From contig NC_020813.1 of the NCBI RefSeq assembly GCF_000348725.1, positions 372,001 through 436,000 of the forward strand: 64,000 bases of DNA. The letters are read 5' to 3'. This document shows, piece after piece, positions 36,509 to 44,464 of the stretch (position 1 is its first letter; each line of letters starts with the position of its first letter). The notes below the pieces were generated by a model that was given only the letters and a program-made list of their open reading frames with translations, searched no databases and was not told the origin of the DNA. This DNA is from Pseudobdellovibrio exovorus JSS. Lineage in GTDB: Bacteria; Bdellovibrionota; Bdellovibrionia; Bdellovibrionales; Bdellovibrionaceae. The position numbers and the translations under genes are program-made.

Positions 36509-37810
36509 TTATGGGCAAGATGCCTGACGGACTTCATTAACTTTATTAAGTAATGCCTGTACCCAACGATTTTCACGTTGCTCGAGTTCTTGGGCATTTC
36601 CACGGAATTTAATTCGAGCAATACGACTTGCTGAAATAATTTGTTTCAGCGTAGCTGCATTCAAGTTCTGTGCACGGGCTAAGAACATATCCTGAGCTTG
36701 GCGCGAGATATTGCGAGGCAGCTTTCCATCTGAAGATGAGTAAGTGAACTCGCATGTATTGTTTTTGAAAATACGAGACTCTTCATAAGCTTCGATGTCT
36801 CCGCGCGGGCGTGTGTGATTGAAGATCGTTCTTTTCTGCGCACGATTTCCGAAGGAAGCCCCAATGTCGTGTACAAAGGCTAAGCTTTTTAAGCAGATGC
36901 TATTGTTAGTTGAATCACGCTCAGTACAAACCAAGGCATTTTGAAATCCAGCATCAGAGGTGAATCCTAAAAAGTGGTTAGCTAAGGCAAATACTTCGCT
37001 TTCTAAGCGTTTATTGTGATCCCAGATTCCTCGATCTAATAGTGTATTCACTTCAGACCATGACCATGGGTTTTGTGTTGGAGCATACATACGTTTACCT
37101 TCGTACTTGAACTCAATTGAGGCATCCGGAAAAGCCTGTAGAACATAGTTTCCACGGCGGTCGGCTAAAGGAGCCTGTTGTTTGCGGAAAGGACTTTTCT
37201 CGCAACCGAAACACATCACTCGATTTGTCATAATGTTATTGTGGGCAGGAACACCCATCGCCCAAAGAATACGAGAGGCCGCAACACTCACATAGTTTTC
37301 AACATTTCGTGAGTTTCCATCGCTGTAGCGAACTTTAAAGATTTGAGCTTTGCGGTTTTCAATTTTCTTTTTTTGTCTGTCGGCTAAGTAGACATCGTCA
37401 TTTTCATCAATAAGGTTTACGGCTTCAGGTACTAATTCACCTTTAGAGTCATAAAGTTGATTTTGCTCATTTGTTCTAGCACAGCGAAACTTAGTTGAAT
37501 TCCCGTTTTGTGATTGATAGTGGAACCGACAATAAACATCTTGTCCATTTTGTAGGTCTAATTTCCCTTTCAAGCGTGGACTTACAATCTGGCGTTGGAA
37601 ATCGGCAGAATCTAAAGCGGGAAGTTCATTTAAGAAGCGCGACTCGGCTAAGCAGTTCAGTCTATTCTGTTCGCGCGCGGAAGAGCTTTCATTCCCTGTG
37701 GGAATTTGGCAAGCGGCCCATGCGCTGGCAACGCCTACGGCTTGAGTTAAAAAAACAGATAAAATAAGCTTTTTGGCAAAGCTCGTTTTAAGACAAGTGT
37801 CTTTTTTCAT
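36509..37810 (-). CDS. secreted protein, paralogue with degenerate kinase-like motifs
   Basis: The product is 433 aa with a signal peptide (about residues 1-32). It aligns along its length with the gene downstream: QIFKVRY, MCFGCEKSPF, then SDAGFQNALVC and LAFVHDIGASFG, and a shared C-terminal helix region (ISRQAQDMFLARAQ). The HxxN of its neighbour is FQN here, so it may be a pseudoenzyme. The two genes are 14 bases apart and likely co-transcribed. A 9-bp hairpin covers the Shine-Dalgarno of this gene. Confidence 0.65.
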   Translation of the reverse strand: MKKDTCLKTSFAKKLILSVFLTQAVGVASAWAACQIPTGNESSSAREQNRLNCLAESRFLNELPALDSADFQRQIVSPRLKGKLDLQNGQDVYCRFHYQSQNGNSTKFRCARTNEQNQLYDSKGELVPEAVNLIDENDDVYLADRQKKKIENRKAQIFKVRYSDGNSRNVENYVSVAASRILWAMGVPAHNNIMTNRVMCFGCEKSPFRKQQAPLADRRGNYVLQAFPDASIEFKYEGKRMYAPTQNPWSWSEVNTLLDRGIWDHNKRLESEVFALANHFLGFTSDAGFQNALVCTERDSTNNSICLKSLAFVHDIGASFGNRAQKRTIFNHTRPRGDIEAYEESRIFKNNTCEFTYSSSDGKLPRNISRQAQDMFLARAQNLNAATLKQIISASRIARIKFRGNAQELEQRENRWVQALLNKVNEVRQASCP

Positions 37811-37811
37811 A

Positions 37812-37841
37812 AAAGCTCCTAATATGACTATCAGGAGCTTT
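37812..37841 (-). promoter_or_regulatory. hairpin hiding the Shine-Dalgarno of the gene at 36509-37810
   Basis: On the minus strand AAAGCTCCT, a 12-base loop and AGGAGCTTT form a perfect 9-bp stem ending one base before the ATG. The AGGAG Shine-Dalgarno is wholly inside the 3' arm. No T-run follows. This is the layout of a thermosensor-like or ligand/protein-controlled translation switch. Confidence 0.6.
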
Positions 37842-37948
37842 GCTTCGAAAATTATGCCGATACGATATGCTTTATATGCGTTTTAAAGTCGCCAAACTGT
37901 TTAAGGTTTTTCAGGTCCTCTTAAAGGTGCCTATTTTTGCTAGGTTTT

Positions 37949-38299
37949 TTACTGCTCGATCTGATGTTTTTTTAGTTCCTTATTCAGGCCACCCGTAACC
38001 CATAGAAACCACATTTTCCAATCAGAGGCGAAAGACCAAAGTGGGTATTTAAATGTAGCCGGTCTATTTTTTTCAATAGTGAAGTGACTGAACCACGCGC
38101 AGGCATAACCTGCGATTAATCCCAGAAGGATAAAGCGGGCTTGGAATGTAACAAAAAATAAAATCAGACAAATAAAGCCAATCGTGCTGCCGACATAATG
38201 CCAGTTACGAGTAGCTTTTTTACTATGTTCTTTTAGATAGAAGGGCCAGAACTCTTGGTAGGTTTGAATGCGATCTGTAGTGGTTTTTAAATTTGTCAT
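37949..38299 (-). CDS. DUF962/Mpo1-like membrane protein
   Basis: The product is 116 aa. It has the family start FWPFYLKEHSKKATRNWHY, a pair of membrane segments (about 34-70) with LLGLIAGYACAWFSHF, and the end segment YPLWSFASDWKMW. Yeast Mpo1 is an Fe(II) dioxygenase of fatty acid alpha-oxidation; the HEHS/HxxxxH-like His residues are partly visible here (EHSKK, NWHYVG, WFSHF). A bacterial role is not known. It stands alone between genes of the same direction. Confidence 0.85.
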   Translation of the reverse strand: MTNLKTTTDRIQTYQEFWPFYLKEHSKKATRNWHYVGSTIGFICLILFFVTFQARFILLGLIAGYACAWFSHFTIEKNRPATFKYPLWSFASDWKMWFLWVTGGLNKELKKHQIEQ

Positions 38300-38384
38300 A
38301 GGCTCAAAATAAACACAAATTTAGATTTATTCAAGAGCCTAACGCATGACCATTTGGTCTTGCGTTAGAGTCTGCTGGATAAGA

Positions 38385-39374
38385 TTACAGGGCAGAGTCT
38401 TCACCAATCGCAACTTGAAATCGTGTCTTGCCTTTTAATCCGTTTGAAACTTTCCCTAAACTCACAAGATCACTGAGGATATTCTGAGTTTTTTTAGGCG
38501 TCGACTCTTGAATTAAAATACTAGCGGCGACACCCGTAACATAAGCTGTCGCCTGAGAGGTTCCACTCATAAAGCCATGGCGGTTATTGGGTAAGGTCGA
38601 ATAAACAGCTGTACCGGGTGCGGCCAAATCGACGGATTTATTCCCATAGTTACTAAAAGCTCCTAGATTTCCATTCTTATCTGTTGCGGCCACAGAGATA
38701 ATATTTTTAAGACCATAGTTTGCGGGATAGTATTTAGCCAAGTTCGTATTCTTGCGATTATTACCAGCAGCCGCAATAAATAAAATGTTCTGTTCCTGTG
38801 CTTTTTTAATAGCCTCGAATTCCTGAGCAAAAAACTCTTCTCCGCCCGCAGAGTAATTAATAATTTTCACATTCATCTTGGTGGCATATTCAATAGCCCG
38901 AACGGTGTTCTTGGCATTTTCATTGGGGTCGATGTTCGGGCTATAGTACTTTAAAATCATTAAGCGAGCTTCTGCTGCTGGCACGGGTATATGGCGTTGA
39001 AACTCATTTTTAATAATTCCGGCGATATGAGTTCCATGTCCATTTTCATCAATAACATTGTTATTGTTTTCAACGAAATTCCATCCGTGTACATCATCAA
39101 CGAAGCCATTTTTATCATCGTCGATACCATTGGAGTCTTTTTGCTTGCCGAATTTATCCAAGCCAGTTTCACCTGGGTTGGTCCATATGAACTCTTTAAG
39201 GTCTTTATGGTTTACATCTGCACCTGTATCGATAACAGCAATAACCAGTGCGGACTCATGTTGGTACTGAACCGCTTTTTCTGGCTTCGCCGCGTATGCA
39301 GGTGTCATTAAAAGGACTGTCAGAGTCAAAGTAGCTAGCTGTGCTGCTAGAGGTGTTTTCAGTGATGCAGTCAT
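38385..39374 (-). CDS. secreted subtilisin-like serine protease (S8), copy 1
   Basis: The product is 329 aa with a signal peptide (about residues 1-28). The catalytic triad is Asp 49 (VIAVIDTGAD), His 113 (NGHGTHIAG) and Ser 273 (SGTSQATAYVTG), with the oxyanion Asn in AAAGNN. The Asp-Gly-rich stretch near residues 80-95 (DSNGIDDDKNGFVDD) looks like a calcium site. There is no visible propeptide: the catalytic domain follows the signal at once. It lies just downstream of a diguanylate cyclase gene in the same direction. The pair is duplicated at 40771-43122. Confidence 0.93.
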   Translation of the reverse strand: MTASLKTPLAAQLATLTLTVLLMTPAYAAKPEKAVQYQHESALVIAVIDTGADVNHKDLKEFIWTNPGETGLDKFGKQKDSNGIDDDKNGFVDDVHGWNFVENNNNVIDENGHGTHIAGIIKNEFQRHIPVPAAEARLMILKYYSPNIDPNENAKNTVRAIEYATKMNVKIINYSAGGEEFFAQEFEAIKKAQEQNILFIAAAGNNRKNTNLAKYYPANYGLKNIISVAATDKNGNLGAFSNYGNKSVDLAAPGTAVYSTLPNNRHGFMSGTSQATAYVTGVAASILIQESTPKKTQNILSDLVSLGKVSNGLKGKTRFQVAIGEDSAL

Positions 39375-39455
39375 AGGAACTCCTTTCTTCTTATTCTGAA
39401 GAAGATTTTCTTAAGCTAGTTAAGAGCAATTTGTAAGCCGTGATGGTTTTGATTT

Positions 39456-39480
39456 AAAGTTCACATCCTCTGTGAACTTT
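39456..39480 (-). terminator. inverted repeat after diguanylate cyclase copy 1
   Basis: AAAGTTCACA and TGTGAACTTT form a 10-bp stem with a 5-base loop, 14 bases beyond the stop of the cyclase gene at 39495. The T-run is short on the minus strand and longer on the plus strand. It probably separates the cyclase and protease transcripts. Confidence 0.55.
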
Positions 39481-39494
39481 TTGACAGCGAGGTT

Positions 39495-40610
39495 TTATGC
39501 CACGCTATATACGGGAGCTTCTTCTGTTGCCAATGTGTAGCGATTGCGCCCGCCGTTTTTAGATTTATACAAAGCTGTATCTGTACGTTTCAACCATGAC
39601 GAGACATCTTCGTTATTCAGCAATTGCGCGATTCCCATAGATGCGGTGTAGGTGATCGTCGTATCGCCACAGTTTAAAATTTGCAGACGAATTCGCTGCA
39701 GAGCCTCTTCTGCACGCAAGGACGCGGCGGCTAAGTCATGCTGAGGTAAGACAATCGCAAACTCTTCGCCACCAATACGCGCAACCATTTCATCGTCAGC
39801 AGTAAAAACTTCTTTTAATGTACGGACGCACTCTTTTAGTACAAAGTCTCCGGTGTCGTGTCCGTAAGAATCATTAATCTTCTTAAAGAAGTCGATATCC
39901 AGAATAATCAAGCTGGCTTGTCCACCAATATCACGACACTGTTGATTAATTTTTTGCAGATACTCGTCAAAGCTTTTTCTATTATGAGCTAAAGTCAAAT
40001 GGTCGATATTCAAGTTGTACGTTGCTTCTAATAGCTGAGTCTTGACGACGTCCAAACTTTTCTTAGTGCTTTCGATGCGTTTGTCGCGCAGTTCGTTTTT
40101 TTGTGTTTGGTATTCAATATAAGCATTGATGAACTCACGAGACTTTGAACGCAAGCTTTCTATTGAATTAGCTTCCACAGCTTCGCGCAGTTCATGTAAG
40201 TAGATAGCTAGGCGTTTCTCTTTGGTATTGTCAAAACGCAAGTCTTCACTTAAATGGTCTGCGAAGTCCCAAATGATTCTTTTGAAATCGTCAAAAGTAT
40301 TTTGAATATACGAGTGCTCGTCGATGCGGTAACTCGAAAAAAACTGACGAATATCAAAAAGAGTTCTTTCTGTTTTCTCTGGGCATGGATCTAAAAGATC
40401 TTTTGCCATCGTATCTAGTTTTTCACGCACTTTACGTACAGAGTGTTTTTCAACTTCAAAGAGGTGTTTGTTGTAATTATCTATAATAAATAACAACGTG
40501 GCTTTCTCTTCGCTAATATGTTGGATCTCTGCTGGTACTTGCGTGTCTGATGCAGTTTGTGATGTTACGACATCTAATTGTTTCATTAAGTTGATGACCC
40601 ACTTCTTCAT
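39495..40610 (-). CDS. diguanylate cyclase with helical N-terminal domain, copy 1
   Basis: The product is 371 aa, soluble. The C-terminal GGDEF domain (about residues 200-365) has the active motif GGEEF at 280-284, the LTLAHNRKSFDEYL start and the substrate Asp region IILDIDFFKKINDSYGHD. So it should make cyclic di-GMP. The RxxD inhibitory site upstream of GGEEF is not present (TADDE). The N-terminal 190 residues are helical with a conserved core TLFDIRQFFSSYRIDEHSYI and no recognised sensor fold. A GGAGG Shine-Dalgarno precedes the ATG. Confidence 0.92.
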   Translation of the reverse strand: MKKWVINLMKQLDVVTSQTASDTQVPAEIQHISEEKATLLFIIDNYNKHLFEVEKHSVRKVREKLDTMAKDLLDPCPEKTERTLFDIRQFFSSYRIDEHSYIQNTFDDFKRIIWDFADHLSEDLRFDNTKEKRLAIYLHELREAVEANSIESLRSKSREFINAYIEYQTQKNELRDKRIESTKKSLDVVKTQLLEATYNLNIDHLTLAHNRKSFDEYLQKINQQCRDIGGQASLIILDIDFFKKINDSYGHDTGDFVLKECVRTLKEVFTADDEMVARIGGEEFAIVLPQHDLAAASLRAEEALQRIRLQILNCGDTTITYTASMGIAQLLNNEDVSSWLKRTDTALYKSKNGGRNRYTLATEEAPVYSVA

Positions 40611-40770
40611 ACCAACCTCCGTTCCTGTTGATATGTTCGGAAATCATCTATTGGGATAAGTCTAATTTATTTGAAGAAATCTTCACTTATCATCTTGAGA
40701 CATTAAGATGGAAATTAAACGATTATGAGCTTAACAAAAAAATAGAAGTGTTTAACTTTGAGAGGCTCAG

Positions 40771-41751
40771 TTACTGAATCATCGCCATTTGAAACTTTGT
40801 TTTACCTTTTAAAGATTTTTTATAGGTACTCATGGCTAACAATTCTTTTAACAAGTTTGGCACATGAGCCGGGCGGCGACTGCGTGTTAAAAGAGCTGCG
40901 CTGACACCTGTAACATAGGCGGTTGCCTGTGATGTCCCACTCATACGTCCATATTTATTATTTGGTAGTGTCGATAGAACTTGCTGGCCGATAGCGGCTA
41001 TATCAATAGAGTTAGAGCCATAGTTACTAAATGAAACCAGTTCTCCGTCCTTATCAGTAGCGGCCACCGAGATGATATTCTGTAAAGGGTAGTTGGCAGG
41101 ATAGAAACGACGCAGATCTGTATTCGAGTTGTTATTACCTGCGGCGGCAACTAATAGAATACCCTGTTGGTTGGCTTGTTGTAGGGCCTTAAATTCTAAA
41201 GAGAATGGACTTTCACCACCACCCGAATAGTTAATAATACGCGCATTCATCTTCGTCGCATATTCAATAGCTTTAACAGTATTCATTACATTCTGCTCAT
41301 CTTCAGCATTAGCATCGTAGTACTTTAAAATCATAAGACGTACAGACTGTGGCGACGTGCTGCTGGTGCGTTGTTTTTCAAATTCCTGTTGAATGATTCC
41401 GCTAATATGCGTTCCGTGTCCTTCTTGGTCACTGACATCATTATTATTTTTAACAAAATTCCATCCATGGACGTCATCGACAAATCCATTGCCATCATCA
41501 TCTAAGCCATTGGTAGCTTTATTGCGTCCTAAGCGATCTAACCCAGATTCCCCCTCGTTAATCCAGATATAATCTTTTAGGTCTTTATGATTAATATCAG
41601 CGCCAGTATCAATAACAGCGACAACGATGTCCTGACGCAATTCCTTTTGAATGTCGGCTTTTGGCTTGTGATCAGGCGTTGTATTAGGAATAGCTGCCTG
41701 AGTATTTAGTGAAAAAGACAATACAAGACCTAAAATGAATTGAGCTTTCAT
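40771..41751 (-). CDS. secreted subtilisin-like serine protease (S8), copy 2
   Basis: The product is 326 aa from the ATG at 41751, chosen because it gives a clean signal peptide (KAQFILGLVLSFSLNTQA) and because GGGGGA precedes it; a longer frame to 41793 was rejected. Triad motifs are VVAVIDTGAD, EGHGTHISG and SGTSQATAYVTG, with oxyanion AAAGNN. The Asp/Asn loop TNGLDDDGNGFVDD is kept. It is closely similar to copy 1 (38385) along its whole length. No propeptide is visible. A diguanylate cyclase gene lies directly upstream, as in copy 1. Confidence 0.92.
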   Translation of the reverse strand: MKAQFILGLVLSFSLNTQAAIPNTTPDHKPKADIQKELRQDIVVAVIDTGADINHKDLKDYIWINEGESGLDRLGRNKATNGLDDDGNGFVDDVHGWNFVKNNNDVSDQEGHGTHISGIIQQEFEKQRTSSTSPQSVRLMILKYYDANAEDEQNVMNTVKAIEYATKMNARIINYSGGGESPFSLEFKALQQANQQGILLVAAAGNNNSNTDLRRFYPANYPLQNIISVAATDKDGELVSFSNYGSNSIDIAAIGQQVLSTLPNNKYGRMSGTSQATAYVTGVSAALLTRSRRPAHVPNLLKELLAMSTYKKSLKGKTKFQMAMIQ

Positions 41752-41915
41752 TTTTCCCCCGAACCTTCTTTGTTTGATTGAGCACTTCCCCAAGTGCTAG
41801 CTGGACGCTACTTAGAAACAAAGCAATGCGGGGGCCATCCCAAAAGCGTTTTATTTTGAGATAAAGTGTAAATATGCAGATAGATGTAAAGAAATTACTA
41901 ACAGTGTAAACTTTT

Positions 41916-41947
41916 AAACAGCCTCAAACACTTATCAGAGGCTGTTT
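41916..41947 (-). terminator. inverted repeat after diguanylate cyclase copy 2
   Basis: AAACAGCCTC and GAGGCTGTTT form a 10-bp stem with a 12-base loop, 57 bases beyond the cyclase stop. The minus strand continues with TTTAAAAG, only a weak T-run. A tandem GCTAATTAGG (two copies) lies between it and the stop. Confidence 0.6.
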
Positions 41948-42003
41948 ACAGGTTTATTAGTCAGCTATTCAATAAGCTATAGGTCGGCTAATTAGGTAGC
42001 TAA

Positions 42004-43122
42004 TTAGGAAGCTTTAGGCTGTTTGAGCAGTTTTCCAGCGGTGGTGTAGCGATTACGCCCGCTGTTTTTAGATTGATATAAAGCCAGATCAGCTCGTTTT
42101 AACCAGTCTGACGTATTTTCATCTTTTAAAAGCTGTGCGATCCCCATCGAAACGGTGAATCGGATATCAATATCACCTTGGATAAAGACCTCATTGCGAA
42201 TGCGCTTTTGCAATTCTTCTGCACGGATAACCGCGTGTTCAGCAGAGTGATTAGGTAAGACCACAACGAATTCTTCCCCGCCGATGCGGGCCACCATTTC
42301 GTCCTCTTTAGTGAAAACCTCTTTCATGGTTTTAACACACTCTTTCAGCACGAAGTCCCCGATATCATGGCCATAGGAATCGTTAATTTTCTTAAAGTAA
42401 TCAATATCCAACATAATCAAGCTCAAAGGAGTTTGATTTAATGCCTGCATTTGCATGAGCTTTTTTAAATACTCATCAAAGCTCTTGCGATTGTTGGCTG
42501 AGGTTAAATGATCGATATTCAAATTACTATGGGCTTCCATCAATTGCTTTTTAACCGTATCCAGATTCTTCTTGGTGCTTTGGATACGCTTATTACGAAG
42601 CTCATTCTTTTGGTGTTGGTATTCCACATACGAGTTAATAAAGTCGCGGGATTTAGAACGTAAAAGCTCAATCGAATTGGCATCGACCGCTTCTTTTAAG
42701 TCTTTTAGGTTTGTTGCGAGCTGTTTTTCCTTAGTGCTTTCAAATTGCAGGTCTTCACTGAGCTGATCGGCAAAGTCCCAAACAATGCGTTTAAAATCAT
42801 CGAAGGTATTTTGAATATAAGAGTACTCATCGATACGATAGCTGGAAAAGAACTGACGAATTTCAAACAGAGTTCTTTCTGTCTTTTCAGGATCTGGATC
42901 GACAAGGGCTTTCGCCATGTTGTCGAGTTTTTCACGTACCTTGCGGATGGAATGTTTTTCGATTTCAAAAAGATGCTTGTTATAAGTATCTATAATGTAA
43001 AGCAAGGTGGCTTTATCTTCACTTAATAGAGGCGGAGCCTTTTCTGTTGAGGTGTTCGCGTCGCTATCGTGATGAAACGAAATATCCAGTTGCTGTAATA
43101 ATTTTTCAACCCACTGTTTCAA
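42004..43122 (-). CDS. diguanylate cyclase with helical N-terminal domain, copy 2
   Basis: The product is 372 aa, closely similar to the protein encoded at 39495 across its full length, including the N-terminal block TLFEIRQFFSSYRIDEYSYI and the GGDEF domain with IGGEEFVVVLP. The RxxD site is missing again (TKEDE). It should be an active cyclase. A Shine-Dalgarno GGAGG lies upstream of the ATG. The gene is divergent from the acetyltransferase gene at 43322, with about 200 bases between that hold both promoters. Confidence 0.92.
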   Translation of the reverse strand: MKQWVEKLLQQLDISFHHDSDANTSTEKAPPLLSEDKATLLYIIDTYNKHLFEIEKHSIRKVREKLDNMAKALVDPDPEKTERTLFEIRQFFSSYRIDEYSYIQNTFDDFKRIVWDFADQLSEDLQFESTKEKQLATNLKDLKEAVDANSIELLRSKSRDFINSYVEYQHQKNELRNKRIQSTKKNLDTVKKQLMEAHSNLNIDHLTSANNRKSFDEYLKKLMQMQALNQTPLSLIMLDIDYFKKINDSYGHDIGDFVLKECVKTMKEVFTKEDEMVARIGGEEFVVVLPNHSAEHAVIRAEELQKRIRNEVFIQGDIDIRFTVSMGIAQLLKDENTSDWLKRADLALYQSKNSGRNRYTTAGKLLKQPKAS

Positions 43123-43321
43123 GTCAGCCTCCGTGATCTTAACTCTTTTCGGTTTTTTGAAGCCGAAATTGTAGCTCTTTTTAAAGAGGTCCTTGTCTCG
43201 ATATAAAACGTTTTAATGAGGATTGGGGTTTAATGGGACGAAATATTGATTTGAGACTATGCGACATTTGGACGATTTGACAGTTGGTTTTTCTGGGTAA
43301 ACAGATAAAAATAATCACTGC

Positions 43322-43984
43322 ATGACTTCCTTATTAACACGATTTTTTCGTCATTATAAAAATAAGCCCTATAAATACTTAGGAGTCGCTCGTCATTCTG
43401 AAACTTTAGAAGAGTTAGCTCTTTATGAAAGTTTATACGACAATCAGTTAGGGCGTATTTGGGTCAGACCGAAAGATATGTTTTTTGAGTCGATTGAGTT
43501 GGACGGAAAAAGTCGCCCTCGCTTTGAACAGGTGCGCTTTGATTTGGTTGAAAAAACACAAATCGATGACGGTGACTGGGATGGTTTAGCCGAGGTTTAT
43601 CAGGAAGGTTTTCAAAACGAGCTGTCGCGATCTAAAGTGTCAGGCCGTTTAACAGAGGCGAAGAACCCTTCGGTTTTGTTCTTATATGACCAAGGTAAGT
43701 TAGTGGCTTTTAAAGTCGGTTATGCAAAAGATACGACCACCTACTATTCATGGATCGGTGCTGTTCGCAAAGACTATCGTGGGCTTGGCTTAGCTACAGA
43801 GCTGATGAAAGCTCAACATGACTGGTGTAAAAAACAGGGCTACACCAAAATTCAGACCAAATCGCGCAATCAATTTGCTGAAATGCTCAGATTAAATATT
43901 AAGTTCGGGTTCGAGATCACAGACGTAGTTCACGAAGCCAATGGTAAAAGTAAAATTATAATGGAAAAGACATTAACAACCTAA
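43322..43984 (+). CDS. GNAT-family N-acetyltransferase
   Basis: The product is 220 aa. The C-terminal half has the GNAT acetyl-CoA motif: IGAVRKDYRGLGLATELMKA (V/I-x-x-x-x-R-G-x-G-x-A). The final part has KIQTKSRNQFAEMLRLNIKF as in the RimI-like fold. The N-terminal 75 residues are an extension of unknown role. No Shine-Dalgarno is obvious before the ATG. It is followed after 14 bases by the DUF2147 gene, likely in one operon. The substrate is unknown. Confidence 0.85.
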   Translation: MTSLLTRFFRHYKNKPYKYLGVARHSETLEELALYESLYDNQLGRIWVRPKDMFFESIELDGKSRPRFEQVRFDLVEKTQIDDGDWDGLAEVYQEGFQNELSRSKVSGRLTEAKNPSVLFLYDQGKLVAFKVGYAKDTTTYYSWIGAVRKDYRGLGLATELMKAQHDWCKKQGYTKIQTKSRNQFAEMLRLNIKFGFEITDVVHEANGKSKIIMEKTLTT

Positions 43985-43998
43985 ATCAAGGAGAGAAA

Positions 43999-44454
43999 AT
44001 GAAAGCAGCACTTATGTTAGTCGTTATGTTATTAGGAACAGCTATCGCTCAGGCTAATCCAGCAGTAGGCCGTTGGAAAACGATTGATGATGAAACAAAA
44101 GAACCAAAATCAATTGTGGAAATCACTGAAGTTGATGGAAAGCTTGTGGGAAAGATTGAAAAATTATTCCGTAAAGCTGACGAAGATCAAAATCCTAAAT
44201 GTGAAAAATGTACGGGCGACAAAAAAGATCAACCGATCATTGGCATGCAAATCTTAGAAGGTTTGAAAAAAGATGCCGACACACGTTGGTCAGGTGGACA
44301 GATTTTAGACCCGAAAAATGGTAAGACTTACTCTTGCAAATTAGAAGTTATCGAAGATGGTAAAAAAATTAAATTAAGAGGCTTTATTGGCGTCTCTTTA
44401 TTAGGTCGCACTCAGGTTTGGGAACGCGAAGCGGCTCCTGAAGTACAACCCTAA
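43999..44454 (+). CDS. DUF2147 family exported protein
   Basis: The product is 151 aa with a signal peptide cleaved after AQA (about residue 19). It has the DUF2147 pattern: VGRWKTIDDETKEPKSIVEI, a CEKC pair in the loop, WSGGQILDPKNGKTYSCKLE and a C-terminal RGFIGVSLLGRTQVWER. Members are small calycin-like beta-barrels of the periplasm, of unknown ligand. A good AAGGAGAG Shine-Dalgarno precedes the start. It is convergent with the FAD oxidoreductase gene. Confidence 0.92.
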   Translation: MKAALMLVVMLLGTAIAQANPAVGRWKTIDDETKEPKSIVEITEVDGKLVGKIEKLFRKADEDQNPKCEKCTGDKKDQPIIGMQILEGLKKDADTRWSGGQILDPKNGKTYSCKLEVIEDGKKIKLRGFIGVSLLGRTQVWEREAAPEVQP

Positions 44455-44464
44455 TAGCTTGAAT

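Noticed and set aside
38991-39311. Plus-strand open frames opposite protease copy 1
   Set aside because: They are antisense to the catalytic domain of a well-supported subtilase and have no motif or ribosome site.
41979-42010. Tandem GCTAATTAGG repeat at the end of cyclase copy 2
   Set aside because: Only two short copies; most likely chance or local slippage.
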